Assembly (NCBI GenBank): GCA_913049915.1
Contig: CAJWZC010000037.1
Span: 1-32,981, forward strand
Direction: 5' to 3'
DNA length: 32,981 nucleotides
Origin: an uncultured Colwellia sp.
GTDB taxonomy: Bacteria; Pseudomonadota; Gammaproteobacteria; Enterobacterales; Alteromonadaceae
Below, in pieces: positions 9,496 through 18,850 of the stretch (within the stretch, counting starts at the first letter, position 1; each line of letters starts with the position of its first letter). The notes under the pieces were generated by a model. It was given only the letters and a program-made list of their open reading frames with translations. It had not been told where the DNA came from and did not search any database. Both the position numbers and the translations under genes were made by a program.

Positions 9496-10573
9496 TTTCA
9501 TACTTCCGTAGCTAATGATACACAGACCTTATTGGCTGAATTAAGTATCAAATCGTAAATATAAAACATTATTCATTTCAACATGACTTTCTGCAAAATT
9601 TATAAAACTCGAAATAGATAATTACACGGCTGGATAAGATACAATTTGCGAGTGGTTATCTAATACTCTTCCAGGAAACGTGTTGTTTTTCTGATTGAAA
9701 ATCCTTGTCGTCGTTTATTAAGAACTAACTGGATTAAAAAATCATCAAAAGCAGTTTATAACAAAACAGAAAGTACCATATAAAGTTCATAAAGAGGTCT
9801 TGGCTTGCCCCCTGTTATAAAATAGACTTAAGATAGAAACTAGTGCATCTGACAGCCAATAAACTCCTTCACACCCTGTTGTTTTTAGGGCTAAAAGCTA
9901 GGATATTGTGACTTAATAATATTAGCAATAACATTGTCGGCTTCTGAGGTGCGATGATAGCGACTACGCCTTATAATATAGATACTAAGGTCAGCTGCCC
10001 TCAAGGTAGTAGACATTAAGATAAGGGTTATCTGGATCGTTTTTATAACAAAAAACAGCAATTTTAATGACATATAAATGCCTGCTTTTAGACTATCAGT
10101 TAACCTTATGTACAACTGATAGCTAACTCACAAGAAGCGCACTTAGTTGCTATTATTTTCTAGAGATTTCTCGTGGTTTATAAAGATCCACAGATATAGG
10201 TTCCTCGATTAGAGCCACCTAAAATCTAATATTTAAAAGATAATCTATTCCTAACAGTATCAAACACTATTTTTAATATACATATAAAAAACCACCTTTA
10301 AATACAGTTTTATATGAACTAAAACAATAACACCATTAAATATAACAGGTTTTTATTTTAAATAAAAAATGAAGTATAAAGCTTTTATAAGCTGGCTATA
10401 CGGTAATTAATTAGGAGTATATATATTTCCTTATCACCTTTATTAAGGCGACTATATCAATATGTTATTAACTACGCCACTACCCGCATATCATCCTGAA
10501 TAACTATTAATAATAAAACTCGACTATTACAGAGTTTAAATAACTAAACAAAAGTGGTTTACATAACAGTACA

Positions 10574-10597
10574 AATACTATTAATATTAATAGTATT
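10574..10597. repeat. 24-bp perfect palindrome upstream of the AraC-type genes
   Basis: AATACTATTAAT is followed by its exact reverse complement. It lies about 175 bp before the first regulator gene, so it could be an operator, although the sequence is low in G and C. Confidence 0.5.
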
Positions 10598-10770
10598 GTA
10601 GAAATAGCCTAACATTGACTGTATTAGCATAATTAGTTCGGTATTAAGGTTAGCTTGTACTTAATTAACGCTTAATGAAAGTGTTATGGTTAAAATGTCA
10701 GCAACGAATGGAATCATAACGAAAAGTAATACATGAATGTTAATTAAACACAGAGAAAAATAAAACGATT

Positions 10771-11928
10771 ATGGAAACTATTCTTTTTAACACGCTTGAC
10801 CTAGCATTACTTTTTACAATATATCAATGTGTTTTATTTGCTTTTTTTTTAGTTTTAATCAAAAAAGGTAAACAGCAAAGTAATGTCTTATTAGCTTTTT
10901 TCTTACTCTCTTATGCTGCAATACCGCTAGATACCTTAATTAATTTTGGTGAAGAATTCCGCCAATTTTCTATTGATTTTTCTCCTAATGTTTTTTATGT
11001 TTTTGGAGCAGCTTATTGGCTAGAAGCAGTATTATTACTATTTTATGTCCGTTCACTTATCTACAAAAATTTCTGTTTAAAAAAAATCGATTTATTGTAT
11101 CTATTACCATTTTCGTTATACCTTATTTATGAAGCTAATCACTGGTATATACTCGATATAGATACAAAAATAGCTATTCTTAATGGTTATCATATAGATT
11201 CAGAACCATTTTATACTCGCTTTATAAATTTATTTAGAGAGTGTTTTAGGACTTTTTGTGGGATGTTATGCTTATTTGAACTTCATAATTATCAAAAAAA
11301 CATCAAAGACAACTTTGCTGATATTGAAGATGTTGATTTGACTTGGCTTAAAATTTTAACGATTGGCTTTCTTATCATTAAAGTACAATCCGTATTAACT
11401 ACTATTGGTTATATAACCTCTATTGACCTCCACTTTACTATTAACTACGCAATTATTGGCCAGTTATCTAATTTTATGGTGATGTTTTTAATTAGCTTTT
11501 TAATATTTTTTAGCTTAAATGTATCAAATATTTTTCATGGTATTGATCGCTTAACCTTAATTATCCCAGAAAAACAGCCAATAGACCCTAATCATATAAG
11601 TGCATTAACGCTTTACATGAGTGAGCATAAGCCCTATTTGAATCACCTATTAACCTTAGACAACCTTGCTGCACAAACATTTATTCCGCCAAGACAGCTA
11701 TCACAGACCATCAACCGGCATTTTGAGCAGAACTTCTTTGAGTTTATTAATAGCTACCGTATTGATGAATCAAAAATATTACTGGCGAAGATAGAAAATG
11801 AAAAGGTTACTATGTTAGAAATCATGGCTCAGACAGGTTTCAACAGTAAAGCAACTTTTAACACTTTTTTTAAAAAAATTGTTGGCATGACGCCAACACA
11901 ATATAGAAAAGAACAACTAAAAAAATAA
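10771..11928 (+). CDS. AraC-family regulator with membrane-embedded N-terminus
   Basis: The 385-residue protein joins an N-terminal domain of about seven hydrophobic helices (roughly 10-260) to a cytoplasmic AraC-type DNA-binding domain (roughly 275-382). The latter shows YLNHLLTLDNLA, the first helix-turn-helix, NFFEFINSYRIDESK linking to the second, and the classic ending GFNSKATFNTFFKKIVGMTPTQYRK, which is the family signature. The architecture implies that a signal is sensed in or at the membrane. It lies 34 nt upstream of a paralogue of the same layout and upstream of two GH5 genes on the same strand. Control of the neighbouring polysaccharide genes is an inference from position. The ATG has a weak ribosome binding site. 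Confidence 0.88.
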   Translation: METILFNTLDLALLFTIYQCVLFAFFLVLIKKGKQQSNVLLAFFLLSYAAIPLDTLINFGEEFRQFSIDFSPNVFYVFGAAYWLEAVLLLFYVRSLIYKNFCLKKIDLLYLLPFSLYLIYEANHWYILDIDTKIAILNGYHIDSEPFYTRFINLFRECFRTFCGMLCLFELHNYQKNIKDNFADIEDVDLTWLKILTIGFLIIKVQSVLTTIGYITSIDLHFTINYAIIGQLSNFMVMFLISFLIFFSLNVSNIFHGIDRLTLIIPEKQPIDPNHISALTLYMSEHKPYLNHLLTLDNLAAQTFIPPRQLSQTINRHFEQNFFEFINSYRIDESKILLAKIENEKVTMLEIMAQTGFNSKATFNTFFKKIVGMTPTQYRKEQLKK

Positions 11929-11962
11929 TGATAAGCCTTAAATCTTTACTGATTGGATACAG

Positions 11963-13141
11963 ATGAAAACGTTACTCTTTAATAGTCACGACATCGTATT
12001 ATTAGTGGTCTGTTATATCTGTTTTTTATTTGCTACTACGACACTATTCAAACGTCATAAGTCAGATTCGACCCATCTATGGCTGGCCTTTTTTTTACTC
12101 TCTCAAGCAGGAATTTCAGCCTATGTGTTGGCATTGTATGGCGAGAGTTTTCATACTTGGTCGGTAACTAATATACCTTGGGTATTTGAAATATTAGAAC
12201 TAACCTTTTGGTTAGAAGGACCGCTGTTAGTCTTGTACACACGCTCCGCGATATACCAACAGCTTCAATTAAAAAAAACTGATCTCCTTTTATTACTACC
12301 ACTACTTATCTATGTCGTTATATTAATAATTGTTAAAATTAAGTTTGAAGCTGATCAGGAAATCGATTTTTTACTATTTTTAAGATCTGAAAATATTCAA
12401 TATTATGAGCATTTACGTAATATTATACGGATAGGTTTTAGTTTTTGGGCCTTTATGATCATACAAGACTATCAAAATAAGATTTCAGTGGCTTATTCAA
12501 ATCTAGAATCAGTAAATTATACTTGGCTTAAGCGTTTGGTAGTCGGTTTTATTGTATTAAGAGTCTGGGCTGAGTTTTATCTACTACTATTTACCGTGAC
12601 TTCTTTAAGCTTTGGTCATTTGAAAGCTGACTTTATTGACTTTAATTTAATGGGAATACTAGCTAATTATGGGCAATTAATACTTATATCCTCTTTACTA
12701 TTTTTTGCTTTATCTGATCCTCGGAATATTCACCGAGTGAACAAAGAAATCTTCGAAAACATTGTCACAACGAGTAAAAAAATCACTTATTCACCTGAAC
12801 AGATTATGCGTGTCTGTAACCACATGGAAAAACAGCGTCCCTATTTAAATAACCAGCTAAAAATTGATGATTTAGCCCAACAAGTCTCTCTATCACCTAA
12901 ATTACTGTCTAATTTAATCAATAGAGAGTTTAATGTTAACTTTTTTGAATACATTAATAACTATCGTTTAAAGGAGGTATGTTCCTATCTTATCGATCCT
13001 GCTATGTCAGATCAATCCATCATCGACCTGGCCTTTCTTGCAGGTTACAACAGTAAAAGTAGTTTCAATCGATTATTTAAAATGGAGACAAATAAAACAC
13101 CTTCACAATATCGTAAAGATGGATTCATAACTCCCTATTAA
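11963..13141 (+). CDS. AraC-family regulator with membrane-embedded N-terminus (paralogue)
   Basis: The 392-residue protein has the same plan as the gene before it: about seven hydrophobic segments up to residue 265, then an AraC-type domain (roughly 285-389). Both proteins begin with similar residues (MET.LFNT.D and MKTLLFNSHD), have a WLE..LL..Y.R..IY block, and a TWLK segment, so they come from a tandem duplication. The DNA-binding part shows YLNNQLKIDDLA, NVNFFEYINNYRLKEV and GYNSKSSFNRLFKMETNKTPSQYRK (given as short blocks of a longer conserved region at about 355-385). The recognition helices differ, so they probably bind different sites. They are likely cotranscribed. The partner signal is unknown. 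Confidence 0.88.
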   Translation: MKTLLFNSHDIVLLVVCYICFLFATTTLFKRHKSDSTHLWLAFFLLSQAGISAYVLALYGESFHTWSVTNIPWVFEILELTFWLEGPLLVLYTRSAIYQQLQLKKTDLLLLLPLLIYVVILIIVKIKFEADQEIDFLLFLRSENIQYYEHLRNIIRIGFSFWAFMIIQDYQNKISVAYSNLESVNYTWLKRLVVGFIVLRVWAEFYLLLFTVTSLSFGHLKADFIDFNLMGILANYGQLILISSLLFFALSDPRNIHRVNKEIFENIVTTSKKITYSPEQIMRVCNHMEKQRPYLNNQLKIDDLAQQVSLSPKLLSNLINREFNVNFFEYINNYRLKEVCSYLIDPAMSDQSIIDLAFLAGYNSKSSFNRLFKMETNKTPSQYRKDGFITPY

Positions 13142-13501
13142 GTCATATAAATTTTCTTTTATAAAAACATCTACGCAAGATTTATTACCTACATTATTGA
13201 ATACAAATACAACTACAAGTACATAATTATACTTAGTTAGTACAATTTTACGTATACCCGTACGTCTATTACATAATGAAAACACAATAAAAATATAATT
13301 AAAAATACTGTTATTAAATTATTTTACTTTTAAATCAATAGGGTATGACAAGTCACTATTTGTCGATGAAGTTCAACTATAGAAAGTACTTAAATTGGTA
13401 CGCACAGTATTATTTTTTTAGGGATAGTATTTGTGACTATGATGTCCCATACAAATGATGGACCAGAAAATATAACTATAAATTAAACTCTGGAGAATAT
13501 A
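13142..13501. other. Intergenic region before the secreted GH5 gene
   Basis: 360 nt with no gene. It is expected to hold the GH5 promoter. ATTTGT (13429-13434) and ACAAAT (13451-13456) form a small inverted pair near the gene, and GGAG at 13492 is the ribosome binding site. No terminator is obvious after the AraC-type gene. Confidence 0.5.
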
Positions 13502-15673
13502 ATGAGCGTTCAATCAATACCGACAATAATCATCTCAGGTTCCAAAAATAACACCCACAAAATCAAATGTATATTACGCACAGTTCTGTCTGGCTGTGTG
13601 GCAATAGGCATGTTCGCCTCTGCAGCAGCAATGGCTGTTGCACCACTAACTACACAAGGTAATAAAGTCTTAGTTGGTGGTGAAGTTAATGGTCGTGCCT
13701 TAGAAGGTATTTCTCTTTTCTGGAGTAACACTGGTTGGGGAAGTGAAAAATTTTATACTGCTGAAAATGTAGAACGTATTAAAACTGAATTTGGTGCAAA
13801 CCTTGTACGGGCCGCTGTAGGTCATGGAAAATCAGGAAGTTTATCAACTAATTGGCAAGAAAACATGGATCGATTAGACGTCGTCGTTCAAGCGGCTATT
13901 GATCGTGATATGTATATAATCATAGATTATCATAGTCATATAGCCCATCAAAATTGGGAAGATGCAAAAGTATTTTTTGGTATTGTTGCTCAAAAATGGG
14001 GTGGTTACGACAACGTCATTTTCGAAATTTACAATGAGCCAACCTGTGAAGATGATGACTGCAGTAGTGGTAATTTTGTTGGTTGGAACGACAAACTAAA
14101 ACCGTATGCTGAAGATGTTGGTAATTTTATCCGTCAATACACAGATAACCTAATCATTATGGGTACACCAAAATGGTCTGCTGAAGTTGATGATGTAGTC
14201 GGCAACATGGCTAATGTATCTAATATGGCTTATACCGTTCACTTTTATTCAGGTACTCACCAAGGCGCTAACCGTGCTATTGCTCAAAATGCTTTAAATG
14301 GCGGCGTACCAATCTTCGCCACCGAGTGGGGAATGACTAATGCAAGTGGTGGTGGTGATATCAATTATGGCGAAACTTGGGCATGGATAGATTTTTTAAG
14401 AGCTAATGGCGTTGGAAGTGCTATGTGGGCTTATCATGATAAAGACCGTAATGGACAAGGTGAAATCGAAAATTCATCAATGTTTTGGTCTGATGGTAAA
14501 TACAAAGATTCTGCTGGATTTATAAAGGAAATATTAGAGGCACCTGGCGGGGACATCATTCCTGATTCAGATACTATTGATGGTTCATGTTCAGAGCTAT
14601 CAGGTAATGGTACCTTACAAGCCGAAGACTTCTGTCAAGCGTCGGGGATTCAAACTGAATCTACGTTAGATAATGGCGGAGGTGATAATATTGGGTTTGT
14701 CGATGATGGAGATTGGTTAACTTATAACGTCAATATGCCACAAGCTGGTGAGGTAATAGTGAGTTACCGTGTTGCTTCTGATAGCTCAGGTGGCGTTATT
14801 CGCCTAGAACAAGCTGGTGGTGGTGTATCATATGGTACAGTAACAGTTCCAAATACTGGTGGATGGCAAACTTGGCAGAATGTAAGTCATACAGTGTCTT
14901 TACCTGCTGGTGCACAAACAATTGCCATTGCAGCTGAAATTGGTAGTTGGAACCTTAACTACTTCTCTATAGAAGAGACTAACGGTGATAATAACAACGA
15001 CAATGACAATGACAGTAATAACAACGATAATAATCCTTGTACAAGTAACTGTTCTGTATCAGGTGTTATTCAAGCAGAAAGCTATACAGCCATGGAAGGA
15101 GTTGAAACTGAAGTAACTCAAGATAATGGAGGCGATTCAAATGTTGGCTACATTGATATTAATGACTGGATGACTTACAGCAACCTCAGCTTACCTGCAA
15201 GCACTTCAGGTCAATACTCTATTTCTTATCGCGTGGCTTCACTTTCGGGCAGTAGCTTGAAATTAGAACAACCAGATGGCGGTAATATCTTTGGTAGTGT
15301 TGATATTCCAGCAACAGGCGGATGGCAAGATTGGACTACGGTCAGTCACACAGTTAGCTTACCTGTTGGTACCAATGAATTAGCGATAGTATCAACTAAT
15401 ACTAACGGCTGGAACTTCAACTGGTTTGAAATAGAAGCGCTAGATGGTAATGCTGACAACAGCACTGACGATAACACTAATAACTCAGGGGCTTGTCAAG
15501 GTATTGTTAGCTATCCTAACTGGGATCGTAATGACTACCCAGGTACACCAAATACTCACCAAGATGCCGGTGACCAAATGGTATTCTCTGGTCAGTTGTT
15601 TACTGCTAACTGGTATTCAAGTAGTCAACCAGGAAGCGATGCCTCATGGACCTTTGTCAGTAATTGTCAATAA
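13502..15673 (+). CDS. Secreted GH5 endoglucanase with CBM6-CBM6-CBM5/12
   Basis: The 723-residue modular enzyme probably hydrolyses beta-1,4-glucan outside the cell. Order of parts: a long-n-region signal peptide (1 to about 45, ending SAAAMA); a GH5 barrel (about 60-345) of the Cel5A/EGZ-like type (GH5 subfamily 2 is likely) with acid/base Glu179 in IYNEP and nucleophile Glu275 in FATEWG; CBM6 (about 370-491); an Asn/Asp-rich linker (494-512); a second CBM6 (about 520-645); a linker; and a Cys-bounded CBM5/12-like module (about 664-722) with [11 protein letters not shown] and ASWTF. The two CBM6 modules share the order QAE, DNGG, W.TY, SYRVAS and TGGWQ.W. The gene has its own terminator and stands as a single unit. 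The exact substrate could be cellulose, mixed-linkage glucan or a related polymer. Confidence 0.93.
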   Translation: MSVQSIPTIIISGSKNNTHKIKCILRTVLSGCVAIGMFASAAAMAVAPLTTQGNKVLVGGEVNGRALEGISLFWSNTGWGSEKFYTAENVERIKTEFGANLVRAAVGHGKSGSLSTNWQENMDRLDVVVQAAIDRDMYIIIDYHSHIAHQNWEDAKVFFGIVAQKWGGYDNVIFEIYNEPTCEDDDCSSGNFVGWNDKLKPYAEDVGNFIRQYTDNLIIMGTPKWSAEVDDVVGNMANVSNMAYTVHFYSGTHQGANRAIAQNALNGGVPIFATEWGMTNASGGGDINYGETWAWIDFLRANGVGSAMWAYHDKDRNGQGEIENSSMFWSDGKYKDSAGFIKEILEAPGGDIIPDSDTIDGSCSELSGNGTLQAEDFCQASGIQTESTLDNGGGDNIGFVDDGDWLTYNVNMPQAGEVIVSYRVASDSSGGVIRLEQAGGGVSYGTVTVPNTGGWQTWQNVSHTVSLPAGAQTIAIAAEIGSWNLNYFSIEETNGDNNNDNDNDSNNNDNNPCTSNCSVSGVIQAESYTAMEGVETEVTQDNGGDSNVGYIDINDWMTYSNLSLPASTSGQYSISYRVASLSGSSLKLEQPDGGNIFGSVDIPATGGWQDWTTVSHTVSLPVGTNELAIVSTNTNGWNFNWFEIEALDGNADNSTDDNTNNSGACQGIVSYPNWDRNDYPGTPNTHQDAGDQMVFSGQLFTANWYSSSQPGSDASWTFVSNCQ

Positions 15674-15712
15674 ATTCATGCGCAATTAAGTCTTAATGCT
15701 CGCAGCAAAAGT

Positions 15713-15745
15713 AAAGAGTTATCTTAAGAGGTAACTCTTTTTTTC
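15713..15745 (+). terminator. Intrinsic terminator after the secreted GH5 gene
   Basis: AAAGAGTTA (15713-15721) pairs perfectly with TAACTCTTT (15732-15740) around a 10-nt loop, and the descending arm merges into a run of seven T. It lies 40 nt after the stop codon. Confidence 0.9.
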
Positions 15746-15780
15746 TAGTTTTTAAGTATTCAAATATTTATCAATTAATC

Positions 15781-15817
15781 TATTTTATTTTATTTTATTT
15801 TATTTTATTTTATTTTA
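15781..15817. repeat. Pentanucleotide microsatellite (TATTT)7
   Basis: Seven exact TATTT units followed by TA, between two GH5 genes and about 155 bp upstream of the second one. Repeats of this kind gain and lose units by slippage and, if near a promoter, can alter expression. Confidence 0.9.
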
Positions 15818-15972
15818 AATTCATTAAATATGAAAATCGCCTAATCAGCCTTATTTTCAAAAGCATATAGTAATAGAGTTTACACACTCTTTCTCTATCA
15901 ACTATTGGCTATAAACTATTCACTAACAACACAGTAAAACAATTAAATTCACCTAATATATAGGAATGTAAA

Positions 15973-17697
15973 GTGATAACTCGTAATCCATTAAATGTTA
16001 CATCTAGGCTATTAAAAAGTTGTATTTTAAAAACGGTAATTGTTTTAAGTACCTTATTACTCCTAAGTGCTTGTGGCGGCTCTTCATCTGAAAGTCAACC
16101 GTATACTCAACCTGTTACAGTAGAACCTTTAGTGCCAGCACCAGAGGCTCCTGTACCTGAAACGCCAGTACCTGAGGCTCCTGTACCTGAGGCTCCTGTA
16201 CCTGAAACGCCAGTACCTGAGACTACTGCGCCTGAAACGCCAGTTAATAATGCAACACTGTTAACTATTGAAGCAGAAGATTATGTAAGATTCTTAGACA
16301 GCACTCCTGGTAATGAAGGTAATGCTTTTCGTAGTGATGATGTTGATATTGAGGCTTTAACTGACGGGAGTGGTTATACTATAGGCTGGATAGAATCTGG
16401 TGAATGGCTTGAGTATGACATAACATTAACTACTGGAAAGTATATCATTGCAACCAGTGTTGCTTCAGAGTCCGGAGGCGCTAGCTACTCTTTACTTTTT
16501 AATGGACAACAAGAAGGTATAGATTCAGTCGGTAATACCGGTGGCTGGCAAGTATTTGAACCGCATAATGTCGCATTAATTGAGGTTGTAGAAGGCACAC
16601 ATACCCTTCGTATTGATATTACTTCTGGGCCGTTTAATATTGAATCAATTACTTTTACACCAGACGATGGTAGTTTTGTACCACCACTGCTACCTGTTGC
16701 AGAGTTACCGCTTGAGCTGCCTGACGTTGAGCTCGTAGTAGATGAAAATCCTATATTACCACAAACCGCTGTTAGAGAAATGGGCATAGGTATTAATTTA
16801 GGGAACACGCTCGATGCTCCGACTGAGGGCGCTTGGGCTCCAGTAGTAGAAGAAAAAGTTATTATCGATTTTAAAGAAGCTGGTTTTAAACATGTTCGTA
16901 TTCCTGTGACATGGGATAAACGAACCACGACAACAGCACCTTATACTATTGATGCTCAAGAAATGGATAGAGTTGAGGAAGTAGTAGACTGGGCATTAGA
17001 TCAAGACCTTTACGTTATTTTAAATGTTCATCACGATGACTGGCTAAAAAAAGGTGGTAATACTTTGACACAAAGCAACAAAAATCGCTTTGATTCAATT
17101 TGGTTACAAATTGTTGAACGCTTCAAAAATAAGTCAGCTAAACTGTTGTTTGAAATTCTTAATGAACCTGTAGACCTCACAAGTGCAAACGTTGATAGAC
17201 TCAATGAACGCGTACTTGAGATTATTCGCCGTGTAAACCCAACACGTTTAGTGGTATTTTCAGGTAATGGTTTTACTCCACTTAACGCGCTACTATCAGC
17301 GGCTATTCCAGATACTGATGATGATTATTTAATTGGTAACTTTCACGCCTATGATCCTTGGCCATTTGCGGGGCAATGCTTACGGGGCTGGGGAACCGAG
17401 TCAGACAAGGACGAATTAGAGAATATCTACAAGCAAGCACAAGCATGGTCGTTAGAAAACAATATTCCGTTGACCATCAATGAATTTGGCGCAGCTAAAT
17501 TTGATTTTACTGCACCAAATAATATTTGTGAGCTAGAAGATAGGTTGCAATACCTTGAATCGCATGTCGAATTTGCTACAGATTATGGTATAAGTGCAAC
17601 CTTCTGGGATGATGCAGGATCTTTTAGTACTTACGATAGAGCCACTGGTACTTGGGGCCCAGAAAAAGATATATTAGTCGCGCCAAATCTACCTTAA
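15973..17697 (+). CDS. GH5 glycoside hydrolase lipoprotein with CBM6
   Basis: The 574-residue protein starts at GTG 15973, with AGGA 8 nt upstream; the nearer ATG at 15966 is followed at once by a stop. It has a type II signal peptide with lipobox LLSAC (Cys34) and should be tethered to a membrane, probably facing outward. A proline-rich spacer of repeated PEAPVPETPV units follows (about 55-90), then CBM6 (about 96-230; IEAEDY, SGEWLEYDI, TGGWQVFE), and a GH5 barrel (about 268-574) starting GIGINLGNTLDAP. Catalytic residues are Glu398 in ILNEP and Glu504 in INEFGA. The NLGNTLDAP start and the two Glu motifs resemble GH5 subfamilies such as GH5_4 or GH5_25, with endo-beta-glucanase or xyloglucanase activity. 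It is not a copy of the upstream GH5, so the two differ in subfamily and location. Confidence 0.92.
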   Translation: MITRNPLNVTSRLLKSCILKTVIVLSTLLLLSACGGSSSESQPYTQPVTVEPLVPAPEAPVPETPVPEAPVPEAPVPETPVPETTAPETPVNNATLLTIEAEDYVRFLDSTPGNEGNAFRSDDVDIEALTDGSGYTIGWIESGEWLEYDITLTTGKYIIATSVASESGGASYSLLFNGQQEGIDSVGNTGGWQVFEPHNVALIEVVEGTHTLRIDITSGPFNIESITFTPDDGSFVPPLLPVAELPLELPDVELVVDENPILPQTAVREMGIGINLGNTLDAPTEGAWAPVVEEKVIIDFKEAGFKHVRIPVTWDKRTTTTAPYTIDAQEMDRVEEVVDWALDQDLYVILNVHHDDWLKKGGNTLTQSNKNRFDSIWLQIVERFKNKSAKLLFEILNEPVDLTSANVDRLNERVLEIIRRVNPTRLVVFSGNGFTPLNALLSAAIPDTDDDYLIGNFHAYDPWPFAGQCLRGWGTESDKDELENIYKQAQAWSLENNIPLTINEFGAAKFDFTAPNNICELEDRLQYLESHVEFATDYGISATFWDDAGSFSTYDRATGTWGPEKDILVAPNLP

Positions 17698-17715
17698 CTT
17701 AGAAATAAAACTTAA

Positions 17716-17750
17716 TAGACTCTCCCTACCCTATTAATTTGGAGAGTCTA
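17716..17750 (+). terminator. Hairpin after the GH5 lipoprotein gene
   Basis: TAGACTCTCC (17716-17725) pairs perfectly with GGAGAGTCTA (17741-17750) over a 15-nt loop, 18 nt after the stop. There is no T tract, so it may be a weak terminator or an mRNA-protecting stem. Confidence 0.55.
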
Positions 17751-17804
17751 GTTATCATTCAGTACATCACAGCACTTAACCCTATTCAAGTTACCCTATC
17801 ATCA

Positions 17805-17855
17805 GCTATCTAGTAGAATTAATTTACACTGATTAAATAAAGCTGACTAGATAGC
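17805..17855. repeat. Inverted repeat, 10-bp arms
   Basis: GCTATCTAGT (17805-17814) and ACTAGATAGC (17846-17855) are exact reverse complements with a 31-nt spacer, in the gap between convergent genes. Confidence 0.55.
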
Positions 17856-17947
17856 ACATCAGTTAAATTGATTGAATTCATTAAATAGGTTCAACTCAGT
17901 TAATTGCCGAATTATCATTCAGTTATCGTTGAATACTATTACCATGA

Positions 17948-17999
17948 CTTTACTATAGTTACATTAACCAATTTATTAGTTAATGTAACTATAGTAAAG
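17948..17999. repeat. Long inverted repeat, 21-bp perfect arms
   Basis: Arms at 17948-17968 and 17979-17999 are perfect reverse complements (left arm begins CTTTACTATAG) with a 10-nt loop. It lies between the convergent GH5 lipoprotein and EEP genes. Neither side has a T run, so a simple terminator is not certain. A second, smaller hairpin (TTAGTTAC at 18020-18027, GTAACTAA at 18035-18042) follows. Confidence 0.7.
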
Positions 18000-18096
18000 C
18001 ACTTGTAGATTAGATAGTGTTAGTTACGAAACGAGTAACTAAAGTTAAAAATGATTACACCGTTAGTCATTTAAGTTAGCTCAAAATAACAATGAC

Positions 18097-18837
18097 TTAT
18101 TGACTAAATTTCAGACTAGCAATAGCCGCAGGATGATCTGAAGGTGAAGCATCAACAACCTTACCTTGGGTAGTTAAGTTACCAATCAATTGACCACTGA
18201 AGTTATTGATAAAAATACAGTCAATACCAGCATTAGTGACTAATTCAAGAGGTTGCTCTGTTGATATCAAAGAATTCATTGCATCACAGCGCTGATTAAA
18301 ATCGCCTAACACAATGTGTGGATAGCCATTATAAGAGTCTAATTGCGCTAATGTTTCTTTCGTATTAAGTATTCTAGTTTGTTGCTGTTCGTGATCAAAA
18401 TGTACATTTATCACTAAAAAACGGCTTGAATTATGCTCAATAAGCGCATATTCCCCTGTTCTGGTGGCATTGGGGCCATCTGTTAAATCAAAACGACCAG
18501 AATCGATAAAACGTGAGCCCATACAACTATTAACAAAGATTTGATATGAACGCTGCCAACAGTGCCCAAGTTTACTTAAAAGTGCTTTGGCACGGCTGTA
18601 ATCTGTGGGCATACCCGTAGTTAACTGCCAATCTTCAACACCCTCTTGTATCGCTAATATATTAATATCATGTTTAGTAACAAGCTTAGCATAATCCTCA
18701 CTGTACTGAGGCATAGTCTTCCAGCCATAAACATTAAGTGACATCACTTCAATATTATTGTTTTGCCCCATTGCAGGATTAAAATAAAGGCTACTTAACA
18801 GTACAGTAAAAACAGCTACTTTATAGATAGTTAGCAT
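18097..18837 (-). CDS. Secreted endonuclease/exonuclease/phosphatase-family protein
   Basis: The 246-residue protein has a signal peptide (1-24, ending PAMG) and then a complete EEP fold. Catalytic motifs are all present: Asn35 in SLNVYGW, Glu65 in AIQE, His146 in NVHFDH, Asp179 and Asn181 in LGDFN, Asp206, and Asp234-His235 in SDHPA. The family uses divalent metal to cut phosphodiester bonds in nucleic acids, inositol phosphates or phospholipids. The substrate here is not evident. It is the last gene of the minus-strand cluster, 13 nt after the esterase, so cotranscription is likely. A phosphodiesterase that strips a phosphorylated or nucleotide-linked substituent is possible, but this is speculation. 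Confidence 0.85.
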   Translation of the reverse strand: MLTIYKVAVFTVLLSSLYFNPAMGQNNNIEVMSLNVYGWKTMPQYSEDYAKLVTKHDINILAIQEGVEDWQLTTGMPTDYSRAKALLSKLGHCWQRSYQIFVNSCMGSRFIDSGRFDLTDGPNATRTGEYALIEHNSSRFLVINVHFDHEQQQTRILNTKETLAQLDSYNGYPHIVLGDFNQRCDAMNSLISTEQPLELVTNAGIDCIFINNFSGQLIGNLTTQGKVVDASPSDHPAAIASLKFSQ

Positions 18838-18850
18838 TATAACCTAACCA

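Larger units (their letters stand above)
8883..10770. other. About 1.9 kb without a recognisable gene
   Basis: All frames are broken by stops. The only ORFs (8885-9076 + and 9891-10115 -) have no recognisable motif. A short peptide at 9090-9146 (+) begins MPSEQSKQSRKLLMLATA and then stops, which could be the start of a decayed regulator. An inverted repeat, a tandem repeat and a palindrome in this stretch are listed separately. The region looks like eroded former coding or mobile DNA. Confidence 0.6.

Noticed and set aside
9891..10115. 74-residue minus-strand ORF with a hydrophobic leader
   Set aside because: Could be a remnant of an exported protein, but the rest is not recognisable and no further domain continues downstream.
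13103..13285. 60-residue minus-strand ORF overlapping the end of the second AraC-type gene
   Set aside because: Shadow frame partly antisense to a real gene, no ribosome binding site or motif.
16141..16240. Repeats that might suggest a small array
   Set aside because: They encode the Pro-Glu-Ala/Thr stalk of the GH5 lipoprotein in frame; units are short and without spacers, so not CRISPR.
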